Source: Fundicoccus sp052116145
GTDB taxonomy: Bacteria; Bacillota; Bacilli; Lactobacillales; Aerococcaceae
DNA length: 64,000 nt
NCBI RefSeq assembly: GCF_052116145.1
Contig: NZ_JBQKLQ010000007.1
Coordinates: forward strand, 1-64,000
Direction of reading: 5' to 3'
Program-made: the position numbers and the translations under genes
Shown: in pieces, positions 25,722 to 34,700 of the stretch
Position numbering within the stretch: position 1 is the first letter of the stretch
Layout: every line of letters starts with the position of its first letter
Notes under the pieces: model-generated
Seen by the model: the letters and a program-made list of their open reading frames with translations, nothing else
Told to the model about the DNA's origin: nothing
Databases searched by the model: none

Positions 25722-27219
25722 TCAGCTGATAGCCAATCGAATGACGTTCCAAGACAATGGTTCCAGTGTCGCAAAAACCTTATCTGCTTTCAATTCGATT
25801 GCTTCACTTAAGGTGGGATACACTCGTTCATTGTCTTTATCATTTACCTCTTTAATACCAAAGCCACTCATTTGACTAAATTCAACAACTGAGGTCACTT
25901 TGATTTCACTTAAGTTTGCTTCAAAATTTATAGCTTCTCCTTGCGATCGATTCACGGCAAAAATCACTAATTCTCGTGCGTCTTCATTTAATACAGCAAT
26001 TGACTCTAAGTACGGAACATCCTCAAAGTCTTTGGAGGTATAAGATTCCACATCAATGTGTTGCATTAATGCAACGCCTCGACCGTGATTTGATACTTGC
26101 TTAAATGGATAGAAGATTGTTTGTTTCCAAGCCTTCCCTTCTTTTTCGGTCATAATCGGTGCGATTACATTGACTAATTGAGCCAAGCCGCAATTTTCAC
26201 TCGGTCACTGTTTTTTATTAACGTGATGAGTAAACATCCCACAAGTAAAGCATCCTCAAAATTATAAACATCTTATAAAATTGGCGGTGCCACTTGCCAA
26301 GGCGCAGTATTTGTCGTTTCCTCATTTGAATGATACCAAACATTCCACTCATCGAAGGACAGATTAATGGTCTTCTTACTTCGCTTTTTGGCTTTAATAT
26401 AATCAGCAATGGCTGTGACACTTTTAATGAAAAAGTCCATATCAAAAGACTTGGCTAAATAATTACCTAGGTCATTTTCTTCGTTTCCATAGTAACGATG
26501 CAGTGAAATATAATCGATATAATCATAAGCATGATCCAACACTTCCGCTTCCCAAGATGCAAAGGTAGGCATGTCAGAACCTGAACTCCCACATAAAACT
26601 AACTCAATTGAACCGTCGACATGTTTCATAAGTTTTCCAGCTTGAGCGGCTATTTTTCCGTAATCTTCAGCCGATTTTTGACCAATTTGCCATGGTACAT
26701 CCATCTCATTACCCAAACTCCATGTTTTAATTGCAAAAGGCTCTTCACGACTATTAGTTTTTCTTAAATCGCTCAATGTTGTGCCACCTGGGAAATTACA
26801 ATACTCAATGAGTCGCCTCGCATCATCAATACTGCCTGTCCCTAAATTCACTGCCATATTCACTTGTGAGCCAACTTCCTGTGCCCACTCAATAAATTCA
26901 TGTAGTCCAACCTCATTCGTCTCTATTGTTAGCCAAGCCAAATCCAAACGACGTGGGCGTTTTTCACGGGGCCCAATGCCATCTTCCCATTGATAGCCAG
27001 ATAGAAAATTACCTCTTGGATAACGTAAGAGTGGCACATTTAATTCTGATACGAGCGCCTTTACATCATTACGGAATCCATTCTCATCGGCAGTTTCATG
27101 CCCCGATTCATAAATCCCCTCATAAACTGAGCGCCCCATATGCTCAACAAATGAACCGTAAAGCCTTCATCAATTTTGGAAATTCTGTAATGACTTGAAA
27201 TCCTCATCTTTGCATCCAT
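25722..27219 (-). pseudogene. abfA: Alpha-N-arabinofuranosidase (GH51), broken
   Basis: Full-length GH51 similarity from MDAKMRISSHYRISKIDE (start 27219, behind AAAGGAG) to the C-terminal LEPLSWNVIRL. The acid/base WSLGNEMDVPWQIG and nucleophile region LSFDEWNVWYH are intact. Three lesions break it: a one-base deletion near 27165 (GATGAAGG, restoring RLYGSFVEHMGR in the next frame), a TAA replacing a Glu codon near 26273, and a one-base deletion near 26190 before LAQLVNVIAPIM. The enzyme would have trimmed arabinose from plant oligosaccharides, fitting the convergent ABC transporter. Confidence 0.93.
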
Positions 27220-27337
27220 ACAACATCTCCTTTTTTCTATTTACCCTGTCTATAATTCAAAGTTCATACAGACCAAATATAAATGTTAACCATAAAGTCG
27301 AAATGATTTCTTCTATAAAATGTCTACTAATATCTTT

Positions 27338-27367
27338 ATCATACGAAACTTCAGAAAGCGTTGTCAA
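27338..27367 (-). promoter_or_regulatory. Promoter of the abfA remnant with cre-like box
   Basis: Minus-strand TTGACA (27362-27367) and TATGAT (27338-27343) are 18 bases apart. AGAAAGCGTTGTCA (27353-27366) is cre-like and overlaps the -35. The promoter has outlived its gene. Confidence 0.6.
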
Positions 27368-27504
27368 TGGCGATGTCATAATTCTTTGTCTCTAATATTA
27401 TTCCTTGATTATTTACACCCAATATCACGTCAAAAATTACTTTTATTCATAAATCATATTAAGCTAAATCATAATTAGTACATACATTGGAAAGGAAGAA
27501 ATGC

Positions 27505-28382
27505 ATGAAAGTAGCTATAATTGTCGACAGCACCGCCGGCTTATCTATAGAAACGGCTGCCAATCCTAATATATTTCAACTGTATTTGAGTACGATTTTT
27601 GAAGATGGCACGGTGTTTGTCGATACCGTTGAAGAAAACCTAACTCAGAAGTTTTATGATCGAATGGATACTGAAAGTGAATTACCAAAATCATCTCAGC
27701 CTGAACCGAAACAAGTCTACGACTTACTCGAGCGCATCATTGACGAGGGTATGATACGGTCTTTGGTTTATTCTTATCTGATAAAATCAGTGGGACTTAT
27801 CAAACAGTGAAGTCGTTATCTAGAGAGTATGAAGATAGATTAAACATTCACCTCATTGATACAAAAGTCACTTCCTTTGTATTGGAAGCTATGACACTTA
27901 ATCTTGTGGAATTACTCAATCGTGGCTTAAAGCCAAGTGAGATTACCGAGCAGCTGAATGACTTATTAACTCAATCAGTCTTTTACTTTGCACCTGAGAC
28001 ACTGACTAACCGCGTGAAAGGTGGCCGCTTAAGTTCCCTTAGTGGCTTATTAGGAAATTTATTAAGTATTAAACCTCAGATAACAGTGAGCCAAGCAACT
28101 AACGGGGAAGTCCATGTGACGGAAAAAGTTCGCTCAATGAAAAAAGCCATCAATCGATTATTCTTCTTAGCCAGCGAAGCAATTGATCAGTATCCCAATC
28201 ATGCTTACATTACAATTGGTCACACGGGTGCGCCGATGGATGCTCAAACATTATGCGATCGTATTCTAGAACAATATCCACGTTGTTCTGTACGAGTTGG
28301 TTTTATTACGCCTGTGTTAGGGACTCATGGCAGTCGTGGGGCCATTTCGATCAATGTTGCACCGCTTCTAGAAAGTATTTAA
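27505..28382 (+). pseudogene. DegV family protein, frameshifted
   Basis: The N-terminal part begins MKVAIIVDSTAGLS behind AAGGAAG. After the codons for ERIIDEG near 27750 the DegV core continues in another frame as GYDTVFGLFLSDKISGTYQT. Adding one base in GAGGGTATG restores a single protein of about 292 residues ending GAISINVAPLLESI. The downstream half (27807-28382) is open, with its own ATG but no convincing ribosome site. The intact paralogue is at 11275. Confidence 0.88.
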
Positions 28383-28405
28383 AAATTTGCATTCTATTAT
28401 TTACA

Positions 28406-28450
28406 CGCCAGAACAAGTGTTTCATCATCACTTGTTCTGGCGTTATTTTT
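28406..28450 (+). terminator. Terminator behind the broken degV gene
   Basis: A perfect 14-base stem CGCCAGAACAAGTG / CACTTGTTCTGGCG is followed by TTATTTTT. Confidence 0.93.
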
Positions 28451-28546
28451 GACTTAATTAAGTGGAGAAAGGTTTGAGAAATATTTGAGATAACTTTCAC
28501 GATTTGTTCTTGTTTTTAAGTATCTAATATGCTACCTTTACACTAT

Positions 28547-28561
28547 AGGAAGCGGTTACAA
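28547..28561 (+). promoter_or_regulatory. Possible cre box before the Ldh-family gene
   Basis: AGGAAGCGGTTACAA has the AAGCGGTTACA core of CcpA sites with two mismatches in the left arm, 22 bases before the ATG. Confidence 0.4.
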
Positions 28562-28582
28562 ATTTTAATAGGAGGAATTTAG

Positions 28583-29689
28583 ATGAGTCAAACATTTACT
28601 GTTGAGTGGCAATGGATTACCGACTTTGTCAATAAAGTCTTTATGAGCTATGGAATACCGGAAGAAGACGCAAAAATATGTACAGATGTACTACTCGCAT
28701 CTGATCGTAAAGGAATCGAATCGCACGGGGTCAACCGTTTTAAACCAATTTATCTCGATCGTATTAGAGATGGCATTCAATCTCCTGAAACGACATTCGA
28801 AGTGATTCGAGAAACAGCTACAACTGCCGTGGTTGATGGTCATGATGGTATGGGGCAAGTCATTGCTTATAAAGCAATGCAAATGGCAATAGATAAAGCA
28901 AAAGAATTTGGTATGGGAATGGTCGCTGTAAGAAACTCAACTCATTATGGCATTGCAGGCTACTATACAGAGATGGCTGCTGAGGCTGGCTGTATTGGTA
29001 TGACTGGTACAAATGCACGTCCTTCAATTGCACCGACTTTTGGCGTTGAAAACATGCTAGGAACGAATCCTTTAACTTTAGGCTTCCCAACGGATGAAGA
29101 GTTTCCCTTTTCATTAGATTGTGCCACTTCCATCAGTCAGCGCGGTAAAATCGAATACTATGCTCGTGTTGGCCAAGATACACCGGCTGGCATGGTAATT
29201 GGGCGAGATGGCCAGGCAATGACCGATTCACCAGCTATTCTAGAGGCGCTAGTGAATGGCGAGGCAGCTTTGGCTCCTTTAGGCGGGATTGGTGAGGAGT
29301 TAGCTGGTTATAAAGGTTATGGTTTTGCTACCTTCGTTGAAGTTTTATCTGCTGCTTTACAACAAGGCAATTTCTTGAAAATGTTGACGGGAATTGGTGA
29401 GAATGGTGAAAAGCAGAAATTTCATCTCGGGCATTTCTTTATCGCGATTGATACTGAAGCATTTATGGGCTTAGAAAGCTTTAAAAAAACAGCTGGTGAA
29501 ATATTACGTGCCCTACGTGCTTCTGAAATTGCACCAGGAGAAAAACGCATTTACACTGCTGGTGAAAAGGAATATCTAATTTGGCAAGAACGTAAGGAAA
29601 AAGGGTTACCTTTAAACGAAGCCGTTCAAAAAGAATTAATGGCGATTCGTGACGATTTAGGTTGGGAAGATAAACTCCCCTTCGAATAA
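28583..29689 (+). CDS. Ldh-family (malate/ureidoglycolate/L-lactate-type) dehydrogenase
   Basis: NAD(P)-dependent 2-hydroxy acid oxidoreductase of the Ldh_2 family, unrelated to classic lactate dehydrogenase. Characteristic blocks are ASDRKGIESHGVNRF near residue 38, AVRNSTHYGIAGYY near residue 112, and GTNPLTLGFP near residue 162. The protein has 368 residues, the usual length. It starts at ATG behind AGGAGG. The substrate cannot be read from sequence; malate, ureidoglycolate and 2,3-diketogulonate enzymes all share this fold. Confidence 0.9.
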   Translation: MSQTFTVEWQWITDFVNKVFMSYGIPEEDAKICTDVLLASDRKGIESHGVNRFKPIYLDRIRDGIQSPETTFEVIRETATTAVVDGHDGMGQVIAYKAMQMAIDKAKEFGMGMVAVRNSTHYGIAGYYTEMAAEAGCIGMTGTNARPSIAPTFGVENMLGTNPLTLGFPTDEEFPFSLDCATSISQRGKIEYYARVGQDTPAGMVIGRDGQAMTDSPAILEALVNGEAALAPLGGIGEELAGYKGYGFATFVEVLSAALQQGNFLKMLTGIGENGEKQKFHLGHFFIAIDTEAFMGLESFKKTAGEILRALRASEIAPGEKRIYTAGEKEYLIWQERKEKGLPLNEAVQKELMAIRDDLGWEDKLPFE

Positions 29690-29704
29690 AATATTATCAT
29701 TTAT

Positions 29705-29748
29705 TAAAAAAACAGCGCCCACCTTGTAATGCTAAGTGGACGCTGTTT
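29705..29748. terminator. Convergent terminator
   Basis: ACAGCG-CCAC pairs with GTGG-CGCTGT; the strong T-run is on the minus strand, behind the NERD-like gene. Confidence 0.85.
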
Positions 29749-29761
29749 AAAATTGTTCCCC

Positions 29762-30244
29762 TTATTGGTAAACCGATTGATAATACTTTCCTGGCAAAGT
29801 CCCTGCTTCATTCATCAAGACGACGACGCCTTCAATTTCTACCTCTTCACCTAAAGCTTTTGTCATATACTTGATTCCAGTCATCGCAATTTCGTGTTCC
29901 TCAAAGGGTGATCCTGTAATATTAATCCCATTTAAATACCATGAGCCTTTACTACAGATAGCTTCTTCAGGATATTTAATAATCGTTGAAACGACTAACT
30001 TCGAAGGGAAAATCAACAAAGTATCTACTTCAAACTCCATATTGTGTATTTGGAAAAATTGATTCGTTACTAATTCGTACTCTATCTCATGGTTAGAGAA
30101 CTCTTTTTTAAACATCTTGTCGTACTCAAGTTGACCTTCATAGCGAGCTTCAAGAAGTTGTAATCTCAATTGACAATCTTCACATATCTTACGATGTTCT
30201 TTCTTCTCTAATAATACCTCATGTTCCATTGTTTTATTACGCAT
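29762..30244 (-). CDS. NERD-like domain protein, possible competence regulon member
   Basis: Protein of 160 residues. ARYEGQLEYDKMFKKEF (residues 33-49), then FEVDTLLIFPSKLVV and GSWYLNGINITGSPFEEHE, follow the nuclease-related (NERD) layout. The Asp of the PD-D/ExK site is present, but the E-x-K element reads IIKYP, so catalysis is doubtful. A CxxC pair (CEDC) lies near residue 17. Its promoter region contains TATAAATACGCAAAAA, identical to one in front of comEA. The assignment to NERD is by pattern only. Confidence 0.55.
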   Translation of the reverse strand: MRNKTMEHEVLLEKKEHRKICEDCQLRLQLLEARYEGQLEYDKMFKKEFSNHEIEYELVTNQFFQIHNMEFEVDTLLIFPSKLVVSTIIKYPEEAICSKGSWYLNGINITGSPFEEHEIAMTGIKYMTKALGEEVEIEGVVVLMNEAGTLPGKYYQSVYQ

Positions 30245-30288
30245 ATTTTTTCCTCCAAAATTGTTATTGTGAGATTTTTCTCTCTATC

Positions 30289-30305
30289 TATAAATACGCA
30301 AAAAA
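30289..30305 (-). promoter_or_regulatory. ComX-box-like element shared with comEA
   Basis: On the minus strand TTTTTTGCGTATTTATA lies 45 bases before the ATG of the NERD-like gene. The same sequence, 16 bases identical, precedes comEA at 53989-54004. Confidence 0.6.
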
Positions 30306-30617
30306 GGACGAAATATGCTTTTTTATTTGAACTTTTCCTATACCAATATCTCATAGTTTACAACGCATTTAATAACTTAAAGTAATGATTACTTAGAGTG
30401 TTATCTAACAACCTTTTACTTTCTCGCTGTTAAATGACTAACAAAATGATTGACTCAGTTAAAGTTTAGCAATCAGATGACAAATTGAATGATTTACTTA
30501 AATACTACCTGAAATTTACACTAAATTAATGTTTATGTATTGCTAATTTTCTAAACTTATTTATAATAATTTGAGGACAATTGTATTTGATAGTTATCTG
30601 AATAAGGGGGGATTATT
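30306..30617 (+). promoter_or_regulatory. Intergenic region with promoter of the GNAT gene
   Basis: AT-rich and gene-free. A plus-strand promoter TTGCTA (30540-30545) and TATAAT (30562-30567), 16 bases apart, stands about 50 bases before the GNAT start. Nothing else was recognised. Confidence 0.6.
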
Positions 30618-31193
30618 ATGGTGTTTACCATGACAACAACAACAACAACAGTTATAAGAGAAGCAATGCTTAGTGACGCAACAAAAATCCAGGAGATTTA
30701 CATGCCGTATATATTGGAGACACCCTATAATCTTGATACTCTAATCCCTACGCTCGACGCTTTGCAAACAAGAATTCATCATGCATCAACCAAGTACCCT
30801 TTTCTTGTGGCAGAGCATAATCAAGAAGTGATTGGCTTTATCTATGCTAGTAGTTTTTATGAATACGGATTCAAAGATGCTTGCTTATTGAGTATCTATG
30901 TTTCGAATAATACTGACGTACGTGGTGTGGGAAAATTACTGTATGATCACCTAGAAGCACTACTTATTTCAAATGGTATGCATTACATTGTTTCTTCTAT
31001 TGTAGAAGATAATACGCGCAGTATTAAATTTCATCAAAAACAACACTTTATTGAATTTGTTCGCTTTCCAGAATTAGTGACGAAACATAATCGCTTCTAC
31101 ACTATTGTATGGATGGCGAAATCTTTAGAACCAGCCTTAGAATATATTTATTTACCTAGCGTGGTTAATGAACAAGAACTGATTAGTCGCTAA
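30618..31193 (+). CDS. GNAT N-acetyltransferase
   Basis: Acetyl-CoA-dependent acyltransferase of 191 residues, close to phosphinothricin-acetyltransferase-like proteins by the layout IREAMLSDATKIQEIYMPYI, VIGFIYASSF and LSIYVSNNTDVRGVGKLLYD (motif A; the loop RGVGKLL replaces the usual R-G-x-G-x-G/A). A near-perfect AAGGGGGG precedes the ATG. Residues 6-11 are a run of Thr encoded by an (ACA)n microsatellite. Substrate unknown. Confidence 0.85.
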   Translation: MVFTMTTTTTTVIREAMLSDATKIQEIYMPYILETPYNLDTLIPTLDALQTRIHHASTKYPFLVAEHNQEVIGFIYASSFYEYGFKDACLLSIYVSNNTDVRGVGKLLYDHLEALLISNGMHYIVSSIVEDNTRSIKFHQKQHFIEFVRFPELVTKHNRFYTIVWMAKSLEPALEYIYLPSVVNEQELISR

Positions 31194-31198
31194 AAATA

Positions 31199-31250
31199 AA
31201 AAAACAAGCACGCTCCCTTCTCAAAAATGCTAAAGGGGCGTGCTCGTTTA
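31199..31250. terminator. Terminator behind the GNAT gene
   Basis: AAGCACGC and GCGTGCT with CTCC/GGGG inner pairs, A-run before and TT after. Confidence 0.8.
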
Positions 31251-31375
31251 ACGTTCATTCAATTTATTTATTACCTGTTCATTAGGTAGCTTTAATCTAA
31301 TGTATTATTCAAACAGTCATTGATAGTCTATACTATAGACACAACTAAATTATACCGGCCTAATGTGTCACTTAT

Positions 31376-31693
31376 CTAATGCTGAATGCTCTCGATAAAC
31401 GCACATAAAATTTCGGTACCTTTTCCATTTGCTACGTAAGCTTGAGCAGGAAGGATTTCAATCGCTTTTCCCCGCTTAAGGGCTGATTTAGAAAGTTCAT
31501 CAAAATATTGACGCGTCTGCGGACTCACAAGATATAAATCATACTCATCACTTGCGATAGATTTAATACCAGCCATTACACTTGAGGATTTAACAATCGT
31601 TTCGATTGTTTGGTTATGAAAATGCTCTGTAGCCTTCTTCGCAATTAAAGAAGAAGATATTCCAGCAGCACAAATAATAAGAATTTTTTTCAT
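31376..31693 (-). CDS. Orphan PTS EIIB component, lactose/cellobiose type
   Basis: Phosphocarrier of 105 residues. KKILIICAAGISSSLIAKKA places the phosphorylated Cys at residue 8, as in ChbB-like EIIB. The ATG 31693 lies six bases behind AAAGGAG. No EIIA, EIIC or hydrolase is adjacent; instead a decayed GntR regulator lies divergently upstream. It may be the remnant of a lost beta-glucoside system or work with a remote EIIC. Confidence 0.88.
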   Translation of the reverse strand: MKKILIICAAGISSSLIAKKATEHFHNQTIETIVKSSSVMAGIKSIASDEYDLYLVSPQTRQYFDELSKSALKRGKAIEILPAQAYVANGKGTEILCAFIESIQH

Positions 31694-31843
31694 CTCGAAC
31701 TCCTTTGCTTGGCTCGTGCCCAAAGGTTGAGCAACGAGCAGTATAAATTAAAATATGCTATGATTCTATTATACTTTATTCATATTAATATGGTAGCACT
31801 AAATAAAAAATAATGGATGTAGATAATAAGGTGGACTGATATA

Positions 31844-32553
31844 ATGCCAAAACACCGAGAGATAGCCAATGCTATTCAATAATATATTTTAGAAAAACAA
31901 TTAAAACCAATCAACAACTCCCTATCATGGTTGATCTGATGGAACATTTCAACGTGAGTAATAGTACGATTATTAAAGCTCTTGAGTCATTAGATATTAA
32001 AGGGATGATTTATCAAAGACGTGGGAGTGAGGCATTTGTAAGAGCGCCTAAAATACCTTCATATATCAACTTAGTGCATCAATCAGGAACCGATAAAGAA
32101 AAACAGGACTTTACTATTTCTCAAAACGTCATTGGTGTGACTATGATTCAAGCCGTTGAGGAGATTTCTCACAACCTTTTAATAGATGAAGGGAACTCTG
32201 TTTTTAGAGTTAAGCGTGTCTCCAGCATAAATAGACAAAATTCTGTATATGAGACATCTTATTATAATGCCAGTGTCGTTCCTTATTTAGATGATGAGGT
32301 TGCTCAACAGTCTATTTTTGAATATCTGAAAAGCAAATTAAAGTTTAAATTTGCTTTTACTGATACGCTTTAAAACCAACTAAACCTACTAAACACGTTG
32401 CAAAGTACTTAGAACTAAACAATCCTGATAAAATCCTTCCACTTTGAAGATGTTTATCATTTATCCGATGGCTCACCGATTGTTTATTCGAATAGGTACT
32501 ATAGTCCCGACAGAACCAAATTTTATAGTTATGGAAATCGTATTGAACCATAA
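31844..32553 (+). pseudogene. GntR-family regulator (UTRA type), decayed
   Basis: Begins MPKHREIANAIQ at 31844, then TAA replaces a Gln codon. A one-base deletion near 31912 shifts frame, after which the winged helix continues (IMVDLMEHFNVSNSTIIKAL) and a UTRA effector domain follows. Another shift near 32365 and one near 32442 separate ALKPTKPTKHVAKYLELNN and the terminal FEDVYHLSDGSPIVYSNRYY. At least four lesions make it non-functional. It stands divergent to the orphan EIIB gene, which it probably once controlled. Confidence 0.88.
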
Positions 32554-32570
32554 GTGGCTCATTACCAAAT

Positions 32571-32632
32571 AAAAAAGAGTTCGCATCCAGTTAAGGGCTT
32601 TAGCATCCTTGCTCGAGACGAACTCTTTTTAT
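32571..32632. terminator. Bidirectional terminator
   Basis: AAAAAGAGTTCG and CGAACTCTTTTT form a 12-pair stem around a long loop. Confidence 0.88.
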
Positions 32633-32702
32633 TACGGGGCATTTTACTGTAAAAAGCTGTCTGTGTGATGAGGACAGTACGATTCTTGTTTTAGTGTATG
32701 AT

Positions 32703-33449
32703 TTATAAAAGTGCTTTTAAATTTGTGTAATTAATAGCCGCACTTTCCATCGGTGTCAGTGTTTGGAATGCTTCTTGCTCGACGATTAACCATTCTAGAC
32801 CTTGTCTGTGCGCAAAGTCGATATAGTTTTTAAGTGGTAAGATTCCAGAACTAATCTCTGTACTTTCGAAGCCATCCTCTGTTTCTTTCATTTCTTTAAT
32901 ATGAAGTAATTCAACTTTATCTGCATGATTTTCCAACCATTTGATAACTTCGCGATCAGCATATTTTAACCAGTAAGTATCGACTTCTAATAAGAGATTT
33001 GGTAAGGCTTTAGTCATTTCGTCAATGACATCTACGCCTTCAATTGTAGTAAATTCATGAGCATGATTATGATAGAGTAATTTAAATTCATCCTTTGGTA
33101 ATTTCTCTTGGATTTCACGCAAGCTTTCAAAATGCGCTTGCCACTCTTCTAGAGTCTCCCCTTCCATAAATGGTATGACAAGTCTTGTGTTGCCAATTTT
33201 TCTTTCATAAGCGATCGTTTCTTCAAAGTTATTTTTAAAAGCTTCGTAAGGTATATGAGATCCAGCTACCTCTAAGTTTAACTCGTTTAATAAGGCTTTT
33301 AGCTCTTCAGCTTCCATGCCATAATAACCAGCAAACTCCACGCCTTCGTAACCCATTTCTGAAACTTTTCTTAATGTACCAGGAAAATCTTTCTCACAAT
33401 CATCCTGGATGCTCCATAGTTGTAAAGCAATGTTCATTTGTTTTGTCAT
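32703..33449 (-). CDS. Sugar phosphate isomerase/epimerase-like TIM barrel
   Basis: AP-endonuclease-2-type TIM barrel of 248 residues. Metal- and substrate-binding motifs typical of xylose-isomerase-like enzymes are visible: GVEFAGYYG near residue 35, YHNHAHEF near 127, LEVDTYWLKYAD near 153, LLHIKEM and VEQEAF. Related proteins act on inositol derivatives or 3-keto-sugars; the substrate here is unknown. AAAGGAG precedes the ATG and a cre-like box lies upstream. Confidence 0.85.
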   Translation of the reverse strand: MTKQMNIALQLWSIQDDCEKDFPGTLRKVSEMGYEGVEFAGYYGMEAEELKALLNELNLEVAGSHIPYEAFKNNFEETIAYERKIGNTRLVIPFMEGETLEEWQAHFESLREIQEKLPKDEFKLLYHNHAHEFTTIEGVDVIDEMTKALPNLLLEVDTYWLKYADREVIKWLENHADKVELLHIKEMKETEDGFESTEISSGILPLKNYIDFAHRQGLEWLIVEQEAFQTLTPMESAAINYTNLKALL

Positions 33450-33513
33450 TCAAGTACTCTCCTTTAAAATATTTACTGTTCATTTTCTGCTTAGAATTTT
33501 GCCGCCAACGGAA

Positions 33514-33527
33514 TGTAAGCGCTAAAA
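33514..33527. promoter_or_regulatory. cre-like box before the epimerase gene
   Basis: TGTAAGCGCTAAAA fits the CcpA consensus TGWAARCGYTWNCW except near the end; it lies 65 bases upstream of the gene. Confidence 0.6.
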
Positions 33528-33682
33528 TGAATAGTTAAGATAATTATAACGTAAATGTTCTATAGTGTCTTCATTAACTGTCTAAATTTAGCTTATCGTA
33601 TGAATGTTGGCTATTGTCGCCTACTCTATGATAAAATAACTTTATAGTTATTCAATTTTTTAACAGAAAGCAGGCGATTTTT

Positions 33683-34636
33683 TTGCAACCAATCTTTTTA
33701 AAACCTGTCCTACAGGAGAAAATTTGGGGCGGCTCTAAGCTCCAAACACAGTTTAATTTAGATCTGCCAAATGATTCAATTGGTGAAGCGTGGTGCATTA
33801 GTGCGCATCCCCATGGTGTTTCGACTGTCACGACACCTTCTGAGTATCAAGGCTTAGGTTTAGATGAGCTGTATGAGAACCATCCCGAACTGTTCGGTGA
33901 AAATCATCCAACACCTTTCCCCTTATTGATTAAAATTTTGGATGCGAACGATGACCTCTCCGTGCAAGTGCATCCCGATGATAGTTATGCAAATGAACAT
34001 GAAGGTGAAGGCGAATTAGGTAAAACAGAATGTTGGTATATTATTTCGGCTGAACCTGGTGCGTCCATTGTGTATGGTCACCACGCACACAGTCGTGATG
34101 AGTTTGAAGCGATGGTTGAAGCTGGAAATTGGGATGGCTTATTACGTCGCATTGAAGTTAAATCAGGAGATTTCTTCTATGTTCCTCATGGAACGATTCA
34201 TGCGATTGGCGCTGGCATTGTGATTTTGGAAACTCAGCAAAATTCAGATACAACTTACCGTGTTTATGATTATGACCGCCGCGATAATAAAGGTAACCTA
34301 CGTGACTTACATATAGCACAATCTGCGGATGTCACTCATTTCCCACATCAAGATGCTGATACGACTGTAACGATTCAAAAAGATCAACAATCTGCGGAAA
34401 CTCACTTACTTTCTAATGAATTTTTCAGTGTTTATAAATGGCAAACAGCAGGTAAATTAACAATTGATTTAGCAAAAGATTATTACTTAGCAACCGTTGT
34501 TGATGGATCAGGCGAATTGATTATCGATGGTCAAGGCTATTCATTAAATCTTGCGGATTCATTTATTTTGCCTCATGGTGTAGATAAAATTGAACTGTCA
34601 GGAACAATGACAATTATCGCTTCTAATCCAGAATAA
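33683..34636 (+). CDS. manA: Mannose-6-phosphate isomerase, class I
   Basis: Zinc enzyme interconverting mannose 6-phosphate and fructose 6-phosphate. Family signatures are LQEKIWGGSKL at the N-terminus, zinc-ligand block SVQVHPDD near residue 94, and FYVPHGTIHAIGAGIVILE near residue 170. The start TTG matches the usual family N-terminus (F-L-x-P-V-x-x-E); the upstream site is poor (GCAGG). 317 residues is the Gram-positive length. Confidence 0.95.
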   Translation: MQPIFLKPVLQEKIWGGSKLQTQFNLDLPNDSIGEAWCISAHPHGVSTVTTPSEYQGLGLDELYENHPELFGENHPTPFPLLIKILDANDDLSVQVHPDDSYANEHEGEGELGKTECWYIISAEPGASIVYGHHAHSRDEFEAMVEAGNWDGLLRRIEVKSGDFFYVPHGTIHAIGAGIVILETQQNSDTTYRVYDYDRRDNKGNLRDLHIAQSADVTHFPHQDADTTVTIQKDQQSAETHLLSNEFFSVYKWQTAGKLTIDLAKDYYLATVVDGSGELIIDGQGYSLNLADSFILPHGVDKIELSGTMTIIASNPE

Positions 34637-34638
34637 TA

Positions 34639-34691
34639 AAAAAACCAACGAGACCCATCACGATAGTGAAGTGAGTTGTCGTTGGTTTTTA
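34639..34691. terminator. Convergent terminator manA/MFS
   Basis: AAAACCAACGA and TCGTTGGTTTT form the stem with T-runs on both outer sides. Confidence 0.88.
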
Positions 34692-34700
34692 TCATTTAAT

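Noticed and set aside
27807..28382. Downstream half of the broken degV as an independent gene
   Set aside because: No ribosome site precedes its ATG and the missing N-terminal core lies directly upstream in another frame.
30629..30648. (ACA)n run as a phase-variation switch
   Set aside because: The unit is three bases, so length change alters only the number of Thr residues and not the frame.
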